DNA from: Holophagales bacterium UBA5704
Lineage (GTDB): Bacteria; Acidobacteriota; Thermoanaerobaculia; Multivoradales; UBA5704
Assembly: GCA_002420005.1 (NCBI GenBank)
Contig: DIHE01000154.1
Coordinates: 1 to 50,797 of the forward strand
Direction of reading: 5' to 3'
DNA length: 50,797 nucleotides
Below the pieces are notes generated by a model. The model was given only the letters and a program-made list of their open reading frames with translations. It did no database searches and had not been told where the DNA came from. Position 1 is the first letter of the stretch. Every line of letters begins with the position of its first letter. The position numbers were made by a program, and so were the translations under genes. This document shows, piece after piece, positions 50,795-50,797 of the stretch.

Positions 50795-50797
50795 AGA

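Noticed and set aside
1..50797. Mobile elements, prophage, tRNA or rRNA genes
   Set aside because: No transposase, integrase, phage structural gene, CCA-ended cloverleaf or rRNA sequence was recognised.

Overview
The window is a high-GC chromosomal segment of a Gram-negative bacterium. Several features point to an Acidobacteriota lineage, perhaps of the Thermoanaerobaculia type: a futalosine-pathway menaquinone gene (mqnD), large secreted proteins that share a C-terminal domain ending in VDVxGY[FY], an outer-membrane barrel protein, and TPR-CHAT, ECF sigma and anti-sigma genes in one operon. This assignment is an inference; there is no rRNA gene. No tRNA, rRNA, insertion sequence or prophage was seen.

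Layout. 1-8.8 kb: housekeeping and secreted genes, namely a partial SDR dehydrogenase, a 1066-aa secreted FN3 protein, a DUF4097 protein, an M19 dipeptidase, two zinc-finger membrane proteins, a cupin and QueE. 8.8-9.7 kb: non-coding DNA with a degenerate 21-22 bp minisatellite flanked by a duplicated 31-33 bp sequence. 9.7-19.3 kb: a complete type I-C CRISPR-Cas locus on the minus strand (NYN nuclease, cas3, cas5c, cas8c, cas7, cas4, cas1, cas2, leader, 14-repeat array). 19.3-19.9 kb: a dense regulatory region. 19.9-31.5 kb: a plus-strand operon of a 2494-aa DUF11 surface protein, a TPR-CHAT protein, an ECF sigma factor and a zinc-finger anti-sigma protein. 31.5-50.8 kb: mostly small metabolic, stress and signalling operons (HAD/mqnD, FAD oxidases, rhodanese, asparaginase, STAS, a two-component pair, CBS/USP/Hsp20, a methyltransferase, a CoA-transferase, an MglA/MglB-like GTPase pair and an AAA-ATPase-like protein), ending in a cluster of hairpins.

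The main discovery candidate lies at 19.5-19.7 kb. A plus-strand element carries the exact last 12 nt of the CRISPR repeat (GTGGATTGAAAC), then a pseudo-spacer and a GC-rich hairpin, so it looks like a solitary crRNA. Its first 11 guide bases match, except at position 6, a site next to the predicted cas transcription start, and the I-C PAM TTC sits immediately 5' of that site. Position 6 is the base that type I Cascades flip out and ignore. The element therefore looks like an RNA guide by which the I-C effector represses its own operon, comparable to the CreR/CreA guides known from other subtypes. A second putative RNA of about 63 nt, with its own promoter and intrinsic terminator, is antisense to the cas mRNA leader. 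A NYN-domain nuclease gene opens the cas operon, and Cas5c seems to lack the catalytic His known from its relatives, which makes crRNA processing in this locus worth a check.

All calls come from reading the sequence by eye. Starts were chosen from ribosome-binding sites, -10 boxes and overlaps. Functions rest on recognised motifs, not on database searches.
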